Positions 32,592 through 39,748 of a stretch of 64,000 nucleotides of DNA are shown here, in pieces (positions within the stretch are counted from its first letter, which is position 1; every line of letters starts with the position of its first letter). This DNA comes from an uncultured Eubacteriales bacterium (GTDB lineage Bacteria > Bacillota > Clostridia > Oscillospirales > Acutalibacteraceae): assembly GCA_934491515.1 (NCBI GenBank), contig CAKSTF010000001.1, forward strand, positions 1-64,000. Direction: 5' to 3'. The position numbers and the translations under genes were made by a program. The notes beneath the pieces were generated by a model, which had not been told where the DNA came from, searched no databases, and saw only the letters and a program-made list of their open reading frames with translations.

Positions 32592-33773
32592 ATGACAGCG
32601 CTTTTAATAAAACTGTTTATAAAGGAGCCGCATAACGTACGTTCGGCAAAAGTAAGGGAAAACTACGGTATGCTCGGCGGATTCACGGGCGTTTTGTGCA
32701 ATCTTTTGCTGTGCGTTGCAAAACTGACGGTGGGCATAGCCGCCGGCAGTATGTCGATAGCGGCAGACGGTTTCAACAACCTTTCGGATATGGGTTCCTC
32801 CGTAATATCCCTTATAGGTTTCCGTCTTGCGGGAAAACCTGCCGACCCCGAACACCCCTTCGGTCACGGCAGGGCGGAATATGTTTCCGCATTTATCGTA
32901 TCGGCGCTTGTGTTTCTTTTGGGACTTGAACTGCTTATAAGTTCCGCAAAAGCGCTTATTAAAAAAACTCCGGCGCCGCACTATAATATCTTGCCGCTTA
33001 TAATTTTGGCGGTTTCGGCCGCGGTAAAACTGTGGATGTATTTTTTCTTTAGGAAACTCGGAAAAAAGATAGATTCAAAAGCGCTGCTTGCAACCGCAAA
33101 GGACAGTTTAGGCGACGTTCTTACCACCTGCGCCATACTTTCCGCGGCAGCGGTTTCGCTTTTTGTTAAACTTCCCTTTAATCTTGACGCCGTGATGGCA
33201 GCGGCGGTTTCGGTATTTATAATGGCCTCCGGCATAGAAGAGGCCAAAAAGACCCTTGATGAAATTTTGGGCGGACCGCCCGACCGCGAACTTGTAAAGG
33301 AAATTGAAGAAAGCATTTTGGCGTTCGACGGTTTTTTAGGCATCCACGACCTTATTGTGCACGATTACGGCGCCGGCAGGCAATTTGCCTCGGTTCATGT
33401 TGAAGTGCCGCAGGACGTGGATCTTGTAAAGTGCCACGAAAAGATAGACCTTTGCGAGAAAACCACGGAGCAGAAAACCGGCGTTCACCTTGTAATACAT
33501 ATAGACCCGATTGACTGCAACAACGAAACTGTTCTTGAAACGCGGCAGAAGGTGGCGGAAATTCTTGAAAATATCGATCCGCGCCTTACTCTGCACGATT
33601 TCAGGATGACGCCTAAAGGCGATGACCGCACAAACCTTATTTTTGACGTTGTAGTTCCCCTTGACTGCAAATTTACAAAGCAGGAACTCAACGACCTTAT
33701 AAACAAGGCGGCGAAAGAAGCCGACAAAACATTTGAATGTGTTATCACCTTTGACGACCCGTTTATAAAATAA
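32592..33773 (+). CDS. cation diffusion facilitator (CDF) transporter
   Basis: This 393-residue protein has six membrane segments and a cytoplasmic C-terminal dimerisation domain. The metal-site residues are visible in ADGFNNLSDMGSS (helix 2) and TAKDSLGDVLTTC (helix 5), with the HPFGHGRAEY segment between. CDF proteins export Zn2+, Fe2+, Mn2+ or related ions by proton exchange. The C-terminal region (about 300-393) is longer than the minimal CDF. It starts 1 base after the ddl stop, so it is in the same operon. Confidence 0.9.
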   Translation: MTALLIKLFIKEPHNVRSAKVRENYGMLGGFTGVLCNLLLCVAKLTVGIAAGSMSIAADGFNNLSDMGSSVISLIGFRLAGKPADPEHPFGHGRAEYVSAFIVSALVFLLGLELLISSAKALIKKTPAPHYNILPLIILAVSAAVKLWMYFFFRKLGKKIDSKALLATAKDSLGDVLTTCAILSAAAVSLFVKLPFNLDAVMAAAVSVFIMASGIEEAKKTLDEILGGPPDRELVKEIEESILAFDGFLGIHDLIVHDYGAGRQFASVHVEVPQDVDLVKCHEKIDLCEKTTEQKTGVHLVIHIDPIDCNNETVLETRQKVAEILENIDPRLTLHDFRMTPKGDDRTNLIFDVVVPLDCKFTKQELNDLINKAAKEADKTFECVITFDDPFIK

Positions 33774-33817
33774 TCATTCGCTGTTGTACCCCGCTTGCTT
33801 TACCTATTCTAAAACAT

Positions 33818-33856
33818 ATTCCCCCCTGCATAAAATGCTGCAAGGGGGAATTTTTT
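33818..33856 (+). terminator. hairpin that joins a terminator with the next gene's ribosome binding site
   Basis: ATTCCCCC (33818-33825) pairs with GGGGGAAT (33844-33851), with an inner GCAT/ATGC stem, and six T residues follow (33851-33856). The 3' arm AAGGGGGAA is also the Shine-Dalgarno of the carboxypeptidase gene starting at 33857. Confidence 0.7.
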
Positions 33857-35083
33857 ATGAAATCCGCATTAAGATGGTTACTTGTACCGCTTCTGGCGCT
33901 TGCCCTTGCGGCTAACTGCGCCGTTGTTTATGCAGATGATGCCGCAACGGTTGCAAGCGAATGTGATATTTCGGACGTAAGCACGCCGCTTTCGGTATCT
34001 GTTTCTGCCGCGGCAATAGGCGAATCGCTTAACATAAACGCCAAATCCGCCGTGCTTATGGAGGCGGATACCGGCAGCATACTTTACGAATCAAATCCCG
34101 ATGAACCTCTGCCGCCGGCGTCGATAACAAAAATAATGTCGCTGCTGCTTATTATGGAAAGCATAGACCGCGGCGACCTTAAACTTGAAGATAAAGTAAC
34201 CGCAAGCGCGCACGCTGCCTCTATGGGAGGGTCGCAGATATGGCTTAAGGAAAACGAAGTAATGACGGTTGACGAACTTCTTAAAGCCGCAGTCATCGCT
34301 TCCGCAAACGATGCCACCGTAGCCCTTGCCGAAAAGGTATCCGGCAGCGAGGAAGGCTTTGTTGCCGCCATGAACGAAAAGGCGAAACTGCTCGGTATGA
34401 ATTCGACCCATTTTGAAAACGCGACAGGCCTTGACGCAAACGGCCATATCTCCACCGCGCATGACGTGGCGGTAATGTCACGCGAACTGATAGGACACGA
34501 ACTTATAAAAAAATATTCCACCGTATGGATGGAAAGTTTGCGGGACGGCAAAACGGAACTTGTAAACACCAACCGTCTTGTAAGGTTTTACGAAGGTACT
34601 ACCGGTCTTAAAACCGGCACAACTTCGGGCGCCGGATACTGTCTTTCAGCCACAGCCGAACGAAACGGCCTTTCCCTTGTAGCGGTAATTATGGGCGGCA
34701 CCACAAGCACCGACCGCTTCGAGGGCGCAAAAAAACTGCTTGAATACGGATATGCAAACTATGTCTCGAAAGAGGTGGAATCGGAACTCCCGAAAACCGA
34801 ACTCCAGGTTAAAAACGGTTCGGAAAAAACGGTGCCTCTGGAGGCGGCAAAAAGTGTGAAACTGCTTCTTAAAAAAAGCGATGCTTCGGAAATCACCCAA
34901 AAAGCCGAATTTCGGGAAGATATCACGGCGCCCGTAAAAAAGGGAGACAAACTCGGAACGCTTGAATTTTTCTGCAAGGACGAAAGCATTGCCGCAGTTC
35001 CCATTATCGCCGCAAAGGATATAAAAGAAAAAACCTTGCCGTTTTGTTTTCTTTCTTTGCTTAAGGGGTTGTTTATTCTTTGA
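33857..35083 (+). CDS. D-alanyl-D-alanine carboxypeptidase (PBP5-like)
   Basis: This 408-residue secreted protein has a signal peptide (about 1-26) and an S11-family penicillin-binding domain with the three active-site motifs: SxxK in PPASITKIM (about 90-98), SxN in IASANDA (about 153-159) and KTG in GLKTGTTSGAG (about 248-258). A C-terminal domain and a short hydrophobic end follow, possibly a membrane anchor. It removes the terminal D-Ala from peptidoglycan stem peptides. The upstream genes make the D-Ala-D-Ala it cuts. Confidence 0.93.
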   Translation: MKSALRWLLVPLLALALAANCAVVYADDAATVASECDISDVSTPLSVSVSAAAIGESLNINAKSAVLMEADTGSILYESNPDEPLPPASITKIMSLLLIMESIDRGDLKLEDKVTASAHAASMGGSQIWLKENEVMTVDELLKAAVIASANDATVALAEKVSGSEEGFVAAMNEKAKLLGMNSTHFENATGLDANGHISTAHDVAVMSRELIGHELIKKYSTVWMESLRDGKTELVNTNRLVRFYEGTTGLKTGTTSGAGYCLSATAERNGLSLVAVIMGGTTSTDRFEGAKKLLEYGYANYVSKEVESELPKTELQVKNGSEKTVPLEAAKSVKLLLKKSDASEITQKAEFREDITAPVKKGDKLGTLEFFCKDESIAAVPIIAAKDIKEKTLPFCFLSLLKGLFIL

Positions 35084-35091
35084 TTTCCCCC

Positions 35092-35120
35092 TTGAAAAAA
35101 CCGCGCGGATAATGTAATAT
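35092..35120 (+). promoter_or_regulatory. candidate pgi promoter
   Basis: TTGAAA (35092-35097) and TAATAT (35115-35120) are 17 bases apart, about 38 bases before the pgi start. The -10 box matches the consensus at four of six positions. Confidence 0.4.
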
Positions 35121-35157
35121 ATAACTAAAGAATATATTTACGCAAGGTGAAACAAAT

Positions 35158-36498
35158 ATGGCACTTAAATTCAGCGAAGATTACGCAAAAAGTTTTTTGC
35201 GCGAAAACGATATAAAGGGTCTTGAATCCCAGGTTATCGCCGCGCATACCGCAGTGAACGAGAAAAACGGTCTCGGTAACGATTTTCTCGGTTGGGCGGA
35301 ACTTCCCTTTAATTACGACAAGGAAGAATTTGCGCGCATAAAAGCGGCGGCAAAAAAGATTCAGTCGGACACCGACGTTCTTGTTGTTATAGGTATCGGC
35401 GGATCGTACTTGGGCGCCCGCGCCGCTATCGAATTCCTTAAAGGACCTATGTACAACGAAATAAACGACGGCTTTCCGAAGGTTTATTTTTCAGGCAACA
35501 ATATAAGCGGCAGCGCCCTTTCCGATCTGCTTAAAATCTGTGAGGGCAAACGTGTTTCCGTAAACATTATATCAAAATCGGGAACTACCACCGAACCCGC
35601 TGTTGCTTTCCGCATATTCAGAAAATATCTTGAAGAGCATTACGGCAAGGAAGAAGCGGCGAAACGCATTTACTGCACCACGGATAAATGCCGCGGCACA
35701 CTTAAGGAACTTGCCGACGAAAACGGTTATGAAACATTTGTAGTGCCCGATGATGTAGGCGGCAGATATTCCGTTTTAACGGCCGTCGGTCTTTTGCCGA
35801 TAGCGGCGGCAGGCTGCGATATAGACGCGCTTATGAACGGTGCGCGCGCTGCGGCTGAGGACTACAACATCCCCGACACCGATAAAAACCCCTGCTACCG
35901 TTATGCTGCCGTAAGAAACGCCTTTTACAGAAAGGGCAAATCGGTTGAAATGCTTGTTTCCTACGAACCCCGCCTTGTTATGATGGCAGAATGGTTCAAG
36001 CAACTTTTCGGTGAGAGCGAGGGCAAAGACAACAAGGGTCTTTTCCCGGCAGCCGTTACATTCTCGACCGACCTTCACTCGATGGGTCAGTTTATACAGG
36101 ATGGCACACGCATAATGTTTGAAACCGTGGTAACCGTAGGCGACTGCGGCGCCGATATTACGATTGAAGAAGAAGAAAACAACGGCGACGGACTTAACTT
36201 CCTTGCCGGACGCACTCTTTCGTATGTAAATCACAAGGCTTTTGAAGGCACCGTTTTAGCACATGCCGACGGCGGCACACCCAGCCTTAACATTCACATA
36301 GACAAGGCAGACGAAGAAAACCTCGGCAGACTTATATACTTCTTTGAAAAGGCATGCGCCGTTTCGGGTTATATGCTGGGCGTAAACCCCTTCGACCAAC
36401 CCGGTGTTGAAAGTTATAAAAAGAATATGTTTGCTCTTCTCGGCAAACCCGGTTATGAAGAGCAGCGCGAGGCACTTGAAAAACGTCTCGGAAAATAA
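35158..36498 (+). CDS. pgi: glucose-6-phosphate isomerase
   Basis: This 446-residue SIS-fold enzyme interconverts glucose-6-phosphate and fructose-6-phosphate. The sugar-phosphate sites are GIGGSYLGARAA (about 79-90) and SKSGTTTEPA (about 140-149). The signature near the C-terminal third, DLHSMGQFIQDG, and the Gln-Pro-Gly-Val (QPGVESYK) motif are also present. Length matches the Firmicutes form. An AAGGTGA site lies 8 bases before the ATG. Confidence 0.95.
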   Translation: MALKFSEDYAKSFLRENDIKGLESQVIAAHTAVNEKNGLGNDFLGWAELPFNYDKEEFARIKAAAKKIQSDTDVLVVIGIGGSYLGARAAIEFLKGPMYNEINDGFPKVYFSGNNISGSALSDLLKICEGKRVSVNIISKSGTTTEPAVAFRIFRKYLEEHYGKEEAAKRIYCTTDKCRGTLKELADENGYETFVVPDDVGGRYSVLTAVGLLPIAAAGCDIDALMNGARAAAEDYNIPDTDKNPCYRYAAVRNAFYRKGKSVEMLVSYEPRLVMMAEWFKQLFGESEGKDNKGLFPAAVTFSTDLHSMGQFIQDGTRIMFETVVTVGDCGADITIEEEENNGDGLNFLAGRTLSYVNHKAFEGTVLAHADGGTPSLNIHIDKADEENLGRLIYFFEKACAVSGYMLGVNPFDQPGVESYKKNMFALLGKPGYEEQREALEKRLGK

Positions 36499-36546
36499 AG
36501 GTACTTTCCGCCCTGCGGCGGTAAAAATATAAAGGAGCTGATTTTA

Positions 36547-36954
36547 ATGATCAAACTTATTATCGGAAACAGAGGCTCGGGCAAAACCAAACGCCTTGTT
36601 GAAATGGTGAACTCCGCCACAGAAACAAGTTTAGGTAATGTTGTATGCATAGAAAAAGGCGACGCCCTTACCCATTCCGTAAATAATAAAGCGCGTCTTA
36701 TCGACGCCGATTCCTTCGGTATAAGCGGTTACGGCGAATACTACGGTCTGCTTGCAGGCGTAAAGGCCAGCAATTATGACGTTACGCATATTTTCGGTGA
36801 CGCCACACTCCGTATAGGCACCCGCGATTACGAGGAATTTGCAGACTTTATCGAAAGACTTAAAAACATTGAGGACGTTGACTTCTGTTTCACCGTTTCC
36901 TGCGATGAAAGCGATCTTCCGAAGCGTGTTTTTGAAAACGCCGAAGCGCTTTAA
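36547..36954 (+). CDS. small P-loop protein of unknown function
   Basis: This 135-residue protein begins IKLIIGNRGSGKTKRLVEMVN, a clear Walker A (GNRGSGKT, residues 7-14), and has a possible Walker B-like stretch VTHIFGDATLR. It is too short for a full AAA+ ATPase. Relatives in Clostridia carry vague names such as PilT-like. An AAAGGAG site lies about 9 bases before the ATG. It may be an NTP-binding regulator. It is flanked by pgi and a terminator. Confidence 0.75.
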   Translation: MIKLIIGNRGSGKTKRLVEMVNSATETSLGNVVCIEKGDALTHSVNNKARLIDADSFGISGYGEYYGLLAGVKASNYDVTHIFGDATLRIGTRDYEEFADFIERLKNIEDVDFCFTVSCDESDLPKRVFENAEAL

Positions 36955-36965
36955 TTAAAACATAT

Positions 36966-37005
36966 TAAAAAAATCCGCAATGCAGCGAATGCATTGCGGA
37001 TTTTT
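36966..37005 (+). terminator. intrinsic terminator after the P-loop gene
   Basis: AAATCCGCAATGC and GCATTGCGGATTT (within 36969-37002) form a 13-bp stem, with TTTTTATTTT after it. A-rich bases on the other side suggest it also serves the convergent minus-strand gene. Confidence 0.88.
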
Positions 37006-37054
37006 ATTTTAAAGGCAAAACGCAAATCTATCGGCGTGCAAAACGAATGTTGCG

Positions 37055-37624
37055 TTATCTTATTAAAAGCATTGATATCAAAAGCGACGCCACGGGCAGC
37101 AGCGCGCCGCATATAAGTTCTGCGGGGGTGTGGCGTTTCATTCGGACAGAGGAATAAAACACGGGAAACACAAGCACTGCGCCCAAAGCCGCAAACGGAC
37201 TTAAAAAAACGCACATATAAGCAATCGGGCCCACAACGCCGCAGGCGTGACCGCTTGCCTTAATTTTAAACACCTTATTAAATAAGACCATTAAAACTCC
37301 CGAAAGCAGATACGTCATAAAAAACACGGTAAGCGCATGGGGCGTTTTTGCGGCAAACGCGTATATTATTCCGCCTATATAACCAACAACCGCCATAATT
37401 ATGGCAAGGTCGCGCTGGGCTTTTCTGCCGCCGTTTTTAAAGTGGGGCAAAACAGGCTGCAGGGGGTAAGCCGCCACCGGCAATACAAACAAAAACACCG
37501 CACTCATTATAAAATTAAGGGTGCCGCCTATGCAATGCGGACGGATAGCAAACATAAGTATAAGGGTTATCAGCGCCATAACGGGCGCTACGGTTATAAT
37601 ACGGACAGCCTTGTGAAACGCCAT
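37055..37624 (-). CDS. PAP2-like membrane protein
   Basis: This 189-residue protein has about six membrane helices and two motifs of PAP2-type lipid phosphatases: KASGHACG (about 122-129, the SGH motif) and RMKRHTPAELICGA (about 162-175, the R...H motif). The first motif (K-x6-R-P) is poorly kept (AIRPHC near residue 26). It may be an undecaprenyl- or phospholipid phosphatase, or a degenerate relative. It has a GGAGAA site before the ATG. Confidence 0.72.
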   Translation of the reverse strand: MAFHKAVRIITVAPVMALITLILMFAIRPHCIGGTLNFIMSAVFLFVLPVAAYPLQPVLPHFKNGGRKAQRDLAIIMAVVGYIGGIIYAFAAKTPHALTVFFMTYLLSGVLMVLFNKVFKIKASGHACGVVGPIAYMCVFLSPFAALGAVLVFPVFYSSVRMKRHTPAELICGALLPVASLLISMLLIR

Positions 37625-37737
37625 TAAGATTTCTCCTTTCGTACGCTTTTTACCACAAACGCCGCAAAACCGGCGCGCGGTAAAACTTTATGTACTACAT
37701 TCTATTGCGTACGCGCCCAATACTCAACCTACACAAT

Positions 37738-37781
37738 AAAAAACGCTCTCTATCCCTCTTTTACAAGGGGTAGAGAGCGTG
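37738..37781 (-). terminator. 6S RNA terminator
   Basis: CGCTCTCTA (37744-37752) pairs with TAGAGAGCG (37771-37779), and the stem extends inward. Six T residues follow on the minus strand. Confidence 0.85.
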
Positions 37782-37804
37782 ATTTTTAACTCTACTCACA
37801 GTAG

Positions 37805-38010
37805 AAATTGCGGTCCCGCCCTGCCGTAACGGCTTAAATGATAACCTGATCACAGTTCAGGTGGGTTAAGTCCGCGCGGTTTCGAGCTCCCTTCTTCCGA
37901 ACTCGGCACAGCCGCGGGAGGTCTGCTGACCCGCCGCACGAGAACAAATCCCGTTTAAATATCTTGTAGGGTTATAAAAAGCAGCGATTCGCGAACAGGG
38001 CAGGACGTTG
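37805..38010 (-). ncRNA. ssrS: 6S RNA
   Basis: On the minus strand the RNA begins GTCCTGCCCTG-TTCGCG and ends with CAGGGCGGGAC, which pair as the closing helix (37996-38006 with 37813-37823). The TTCGCG after the closing stem, the CCTGAACTGTGATCAGG hairpin and the GCCGTTACGGCAGGG 3' part match the landmarks of bacterial 6S RNA. It sequesters RNA polymerase holoenzyme in stationary phase. Length is about 200 bases. No good promoter is seen directly upstream, so it may be processed from the DUF1292 transcript. Confidence 0.82.
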
Positions 38011-38030
38011 ATTTTTTGTTTTGTTCAGAC

Positions 38031-38057
38031 AAAACGACCTCTATTACCGGTCGTTTT
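38031..38057 (-). terminator. weak hairpin between DUF1292 and 6S RNA
   Basis: AAAACGACC (38031-38039) pairs with GGTCGTTTT (38049-38057), overlapping the DUF1292 stop codon. On the minus strand the tail is TTTTGTC, so termination may be partial, letting transcription continue into 6S RNA. Confidence 0.5.
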
Positions 38058-38364
38058 ATTCTTCCTCATCTATCTCAAAAAAGTTTTCAAGTCGGTCAAC
38101 AAAAGCGTCGGCTATGGTTTCGTACTCGTCGTCGTCTTCAATTTCGTAATAATATTCTTCGCCGTTTTCCTCGCCAACCTTAACTATTACAAGTTCGCCG
38201 GAATCTTCAAGCATTTTCTGCGGATCGTCATACTGCGGCAAAAGCGCAAGGTATCTTCCGGTATCTGTCTCAACCGCGTCAAGCACCTCAAACGTGTACT
38301 CTTTGCCGTCGTCATCCGCCAGCGTGATTATATCGGGATTGTATTCTTCGTGTTTTTCACTCAT
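38056..38364 (-). CDS. DUF1292 (YrzB-like) protein
   Basis: This very acidic 102-residue protein has the DUF1292 pattern DIITLADDDGKEYTFEVLDAV near the N-terminus (described here by its core, DDDGKEY), followed by YLALLPQY and an Asp/Glu-rich end. In Firmicutes this small protein family is widespread, often near the Holliday junction resolvase gene, but its function is unknown. No such neighbour is seen here; 6S RNA follows. Its leader (38365-38480) holds a GGCAGG/CCTGCC hairpin. Confidence 0.85.
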   Translation of the reverse strand: MSEKHEEYNPDIITLADDDGKEYTFEVLDAVETDTGRYLALLPQYDDPQKMLEDSGELVIVKVGEENGEEYYYEIEDDDEYETIADAFVDRLENFFEIDEEE

Positions 38365-38486
38365 TTTCTTTTCTCCTTAGTATGGCAGGATGCGTCCCTG
38401 CCGCAATTTGCACACCGATCGTTTCAGGTGCGTGCCTTCTGTTCAGACAAAGCAATCGAAAGGCGATTTCTGTATGTCCTGATATT

Positions 38487-38515
38487 ATTTTAATATATCT
38501 TTCCCCTTTCGTCAA
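38487..38515 (-). promoter_or_regulatory. DUF1292 promoter
   Basis: On the minus strand TTGACG (38510-38515) and TAAAAT (38487-38492) are 17 bases apart, giving a leader of about 115 bases before the DUF1292 start. Confidence 0.65.
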
Positions 38516-38606
38516 CATTCAATGTAATTATTGCGCCTTAATAAAAGGAAATTGCAATAAATTGTGATGGTTTTATTAATATTATATGAAAATTTTAAAC
38601 TTTGTC

Positions 38607-38635
38607 TTGACAAAATATAAAATATGCATTATAAT
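38607..38635 (+). promoter_or_regulatory. perfect-consensus promoter of the micro-ORF transcript
   Basis: TTGACA (38607-38612), exactly 17 bases, TATAAT (38630-38635). Transcription should start near 38642. This is as strong as the promoters of the 5S gene and the mntP leader in this window. Confidence 0.88.
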
Positions 38636-38672
38636 TTAGGCAGAACAAAAGAAAGAGGTGAGTCCGAAAATA

Positions 38673-38711
38673 ATGGAAGAACCGCCGGTATTTTTTGATA
38701 AGTTTATATGA
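38673..38711 (+). CDS. micro-ORF 1 (12 codons)
   Basis: ATG then GAA GAA CCG and on to TGA encodes MEEPPVFFDKFI. The AGAGGTGAG site is about 11-14 bases upstream. The repeated block here is AGTCCGAAA, with the ATG shifted six bases. Confidence 0.3.
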   Translation: MEEPPVFFDKFI

Positions 38712-38725
38712 GAGTGGTGAGTCCG

Positions 38726-38737
38726 ATGAAGAATTAA
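38726..38737 (+). CDS. micro-ORF 2 (3 codons, MKN)
   Basis: ATG AAG AAT TAA with GGTGA five bases upstream and the exact block AGTCCGATG over the start codon. Confidence 0.3.
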   Translation: MKN

Positions 38738-38808
38738 AATTCCCCCGCGGTTTTGGGAACTGATATAAATAATTTTCTGTTTACTCAATAATAAAGGGTG
38801 ACGTAATT

Positions 38809-38838
38809 ATGTGCATGGTAAGAATCATTACAAAATAA
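38809..38838 (+). CDS. micro-ORF 3 (9 codons)
   Basis: Encodes MCMVRIITK. AAAGGGTGA lies 7 bases upstream. This unit lacks the AGTCCG block. Confidence 0.3.
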   Translation: MCMVRIITK

Positions 38839-38857
38839 TTTTAAAGGAGACAGTCCG

Positions 38858-38869
38858 ATGCACAGTTAA
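38858..38869 (+). CDS. micro-ORF 4 (3 codons, MHS)
   Basis: ATG CAC AGT TAA with AAAGGAG 8 bases upstream and the exact block AGTCCGATG over the start codon. Confidence 0.3.
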   Translation: MHS

Positions 38870-38906
38870 TTTTAACCACCGAATTTTTTTGAAGGAGAGT
38901 AGACCG

Positions 38907-38918
38907 ATGTATAAATAA
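38907..38918 (+). CDS. micro-ORF 5 (3 codons, MYK)
   Basis: ATG TAT AAA TAA with GAAGGAG 9 bases upstream and the near-block AGACCGATG over the start codon. Confidence 0.3.
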   Translation: MYK

Positions 38919-38990
38919 AACGCCCCTGACAATCCGGCATTTTAAATATGCTGAACCTTCTTTCTTTTCTTGTCTGTGGGCGAATAAAGA

Positions 38991-39026
38991 AACAGAGCAG
39001 GCTTATCACCTGCTCTGTTTGTTTTT
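38991..39026 (+). terminator. intrinsic terminator of the micro-ORF transcript
   Basis: AACAGAGCAGG (38991-39001) pairs perfectly with CCTGCTCTGTT (39009-39019), followed by TGTTTTTG. Confidence 0.88.
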
Positions 39027-39059
39027 GCAAAACAACAGTAATATAATTTTAATATATCC

Positions 39060-39086
39060 GCGCCGCTTATAAAAGCGGCGCACTTT
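39060..39086 (+). terminator. second hairpin, GCGCCGCTT/AAGCGGCGC
   Basis: A nine-bp GC-rich stem with a four-base loop is followed on the plus strand by ACTTTTTATC. It may back up the terminator before it, and it lies between the micro-ORF transcript and the convergent LUD gene. Confidence 0.55.
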
Positions 39087-39089
39087 TTA

Positions 39090-39743
39090 TCAATATCCCA
39101 ATTCTTCATTTACGAAAACAACGGTTATTCTGCCTTTTTCCCTCTGCTTTGCGGATATCAGGTAGTTGCAGCATATACGCGTTTCTTTATCGCAGCCGTC
39201 GCACATATCGGGGTCATCGCTTTTAAGCAGCGATACGCATTTTCCGAGTTTTACGCACGGGTTATCAAGCTTAAGCCGCACGCAGTTTTTGGGCGCTGCG
39301 ATTTTTTTAACCCTCAACAGTCCCTCTTTAACGTCCTTTACTATCTTGTTTACGCCCACGATCATTATTACCTTTTTAGGGCCGAACGCAATGGAGGATA
39401 TGCGGTTTGAAAAACCGTCCACGTTCACAAGTTCGCCGTTTTCTGTAACTGCGTTTGAAGAGCAAAAGAAATAATCGCCGCCGATAGACGCTTTAAACGC
39501 CTCCAGCTGCTCTTCTTCGGTAATTCCGGGCTTTGCACGGTTTAAAAAATTATAGTCGCCGCAGGAAATTATGTCCCACACGCCCGACTTTTTCACGGAT
39601 ACCGAGCCGCCTGCGGTTATCACCGCGCCTTTTTTAAGGGTGTTTTTTACATACTCTGCCGCACCGTCACAGTTTTCAAAATAAACCGAGTCGATGTTGT
39701 TCTTTTTAAGGTTTGCCATGGTTTTTTCAATTCGTGCATCCAT
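39090..39743 (-). CDS. LUD-domain (LutC-like) protein
   Basis: This 217-residue protein matches the stand-alone LUD domain family related to LutC/LutB of lactate use. Marks are GSVSVKKSGVWD (about 46-57), NAVTENGELVNVDGFSNR and VGVNKIVKDVKEGL. A late Cys cluster (MCDGCDKETRICC, about 179-191) may bind a metal. Stand-alone family members in Clostridia have no proven role. The ATG at 39743 is chosen over a GTG at 39752 because AAGGAG lies 8-10 bases before it; that site overlaps the mnmA stop. Confidence 0.82.
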   Translation of the reverse strand: MDARIEKTMANLKKNNIDSVYFENCDGAAEYVKNTLKKGAVITAGGSVSVKKSGVWDIISCGDYNFLNRAKPGITEEEQLEAFKASIGGDYFFCSSNAVTENGELVNVDGFSNRISSIAFGPKKVIMIVGVNKIVKDVKEGLLRVKKIAAPKNCVRLKLDNPCVKLGKCVSLLKSDDPDMCDGCDKETRICCNYLISAKQREKGRITVVFVNEELGY

Positions 39744-39748
39744 AAAAG

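Larger units (their letters stand above)
38642..39022 (+). ncRNA. tandem micro-ORF transcript, unknown class
   Basis: Between a perfect promoter and a perfect terminator lies a transcript of about 380 bases with no normal gene. It holds five start sites in 270 bases, each a Shine-Dalgarno 5-14 bases before an ATG, with open frames of 12, 3, 9, 3 and 3 codons. A block AGTCCGATG recurs (38720 and 38852 exactly; 38901 as AGACCGATG; 38661 as AGTCCGAAA). A purine-rich 5' end (38647-38656) is complementary to a pyrimidine stretch (38959-38968). A TTCCC/GGGAA hairpin lies near 38740-38761. I do not recognise this as any known RNA family. Confidence 0.6.

Noticed and set aside
38946..39050. A 32-codon frame (MLNLLSFLVCG...) that runs through the micro-ORF terminator
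   Set aside because: It has no ribosome binding site and crosses a perfect terminator hairpin, so it is a chance frame.
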